DNA from: Candidatus Onthocola stercoravium
GTDB taxonomy: Bacteria > Bacillota_I > Bacilli_A > RF39 > UBA660
Assembly (NCBI GenBank): GCA_018711775.1
Contig: DVHV01000009.1
Coordinates: forward strand, 1-6,380
Direction of reading: 5' to 3'
Length of the DNA: 6,380 nucleotides
Each line of letters begins with the position of its first letter. Position 1 is the first letter of the stretch. The notes beneath the pieces are model-generated. The model saw nothing but the letters and a program-made list of their open reading frames with translations. It made no database searches and had not been told where the DNA came from. Positions 5,728 through 6,380 of the stretch are shown here, one piece after another. A program made the position numbers and the translations under genes.

Positions 5728-6201
5728 ATGAACAAAGTAATATTGATTGGGAGATTTACAAGAGATCCAGAATCAAGAATGTCACAAAGTAATATGGAGA
5801 TAGCGAGATTTTCTCTTGCTTGTCAAGGAGAATTCGTAAGTCGTAATGGCGAAAGAGAAGTAGAGTTTATTAATTGTGTAGCTTTTAATAGACTTGCTAC
5901 TACTATTAATAAATATTGTCGTAAGGGTACATTAATTAGTGCTACTGGTAGAATTAGAAACAGTAGTTATGATGCACAAGATGGATCAAAAAGATATACA
6001 ACAGATATTGTTATTGACCAAATGGAATTTTTAAGTTCTAGACAAGGTGGAGATTCTGCTCCAGTTGATAATAGTGTTGCTTATAGTCCAAGTGCAAGTA
6101 GTGCTCCAAGTAATAATATTGAAACGACTGATATTTCAGAAGATCCTTATAAAGACTTTGGTGACGAATTTACTTTAAGTAGTGATGATTTACCATTTTA
6201 A
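5728..6201 (+). CDS. ssb: Single-stranded DNA-binding protein SSB
   Basis: SSB coats single-stranded DNA in replication and repair and recruits partner proteins through its C-terminal tip. The 157 residues form an OB-fold (about 1-105), recognised by NKVILIGRFTRDPE, VEFINCVAFNRLA (45-57), YCRKGTLISATGRI (63-76) and YTTDIVIDQMEFL (90-102). A flexible Ser/Pro/Asn-rich linker follows (about 106-135), then an acidic end closing in DDLPF (153-157), a near-consensus form of the D-D-D-[IL]-P-F interaction tip, so the protein is complete. The ribosome site AGAAGGAG (5713-5720) is inside the last codons of rpsF, and only two bases lie between the rpsF stop and ATG 5728, implying coupled translation. 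Its place between rpsF and rpsR is the ancestral bacterial order and ties its supply to ribosome protein synthesis. Confidence 0.97.
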   Translation: MNKVILIGRFTRDPESRMSQSNMEIARFSLACQGEFVSRNGEREVEFINCVAFNRLATTINKYCRKGTLISATGRIRNSSYDAQDGSKRYTTDIVIDQMEFLSSRQGGDSAPVDNSVAYSPSASSAPSNNIETTDISEDPYKDFGDEFTLSSDDLPF

Positions 6202-6218
6202 AAAAGGAGGATTAAACA

Positions 6219-6380
6219 ATGGCAGAATATTATCGTAAGAAGAAAAAAATATGTCAAATGTGTGCTGGTAAAAGTGTAGATTATAAAGATGTTATGATTA
6301 TTAATAAATATATTAATGATAAGGGCAAGATTATGCCAAGACGTATGACTGGTGCTTGTGCAAAACATCAAAGACATATT
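6219..6380 (+). CDS. rpsR: 30S ribosomal protein S18, 5' part (runs off window)
   Basis: The first 54 codons of S18, the partner of S6 on the 30S platform, are visible; the family is about 75-80 residues, so roughly the last third is missing. The start MAEYYRKKKKICQMC, then DYKDVMIINKYINDKGKIMPRRMTGACAKHQRHI, is typical. ATG 6219 follows a perfect AAAAAGGAGG (6201-6210) at eight bases, and the gene begins 17 bases after the ssb stop. It carries C12, C15, C47 and H50 (CQMC and CAKH), the cysteine-containing form of S18 that can hold a zinc ion; B. subtilis S18 lacks this set. The S6:S18 pair made from this operon is the likely ligand of the leader RNA upstream of rpsF. Confidence 0.96.
   Translation, partial: MAEYYRKKKKICQMCAGKSVDYKDVMIINKYINDKGKIMPRRMTGACAKHQRHI

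Noticed and set aside
1..6380. CRISPR, tRNA/rRNA, insertion sequence or phage features
   Set aside because: No regularly spaced direct repeats, transposase or integrase frames, terminal inverted repeats or recognisable tRNA arms were seen on either strand.

Overview
The window is a very AT-rich, gene-dense stretch of a bacterial chromosome. All nine genes lie on the + strand, most have strong AGGAGG-type ribosome binding sites, and gaps are short. Codon use, the SSB C-terminal tip and the gene order ychF ... rpsF-ssb-rpsR point to a low-GC Bacillota-type organism. It is probably an uncultivated Bacilli or Erysipelotrichia/Mycoplasmatota-like lineage, but I cannot name the species. Tryptophan is read from TGG throughout and one gene ends in TGA, so the standard code fits and a true Mycoplasma (TGA = Trp) is unlikely.

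Layout. Positions 2-577 hold the 3' part of an AbgT-family transporter. It is followed at close spacing by ychF (594-1694), a Bax inhibitor-1/YetJ-like membrane protein (1716-2360) and an RDD-family membrane protein with a lysine-rich tail (2369-3142). These four look co-transcribed and end at a weak AT-rich terminator built partly from the RDD tail codons. A second block holds a three-helix membrane protein resembling a shortened FtsX/MacB permease (3215-4081) and an acyltransferase-3 family protein (4138-5298). It ends at a clear intrinsic terminator whose upstream arm is the last codons of the acyltransferase. The third block starts with a near-consensus extended -10 promoter (5334-5362) and a structured leader that pairs with the Shine-Dalgarno of rpsF. 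It continues with rpsF (S6), ssb and the start of rpsR (S18), which runs off the window.

How the genes relate. rpsF-ssb-rpsR is the classical S6/SSB/S18 operon. Its leader has the features of the known S6:S18 autoregulatory RNA: a CUCCUU strand facing AAGGAG, a UUCG-capped hairpin, and a CCG just after it. In Bacillus subtilis ychF (yyaF) sits directly before rpsF; here four membrane-protein genes lie between them. I see no mobile element, CRISPR array, rRNA or tRNA, and no clearly new multi-gene system. The points most worth following are a possible two-state fold in the rpsF leader, an acyltransferase-3 protein that seems to lack the usual N-terminal catalytic histidine, and the shortened FtsX-like protein with no ATPase beside it.
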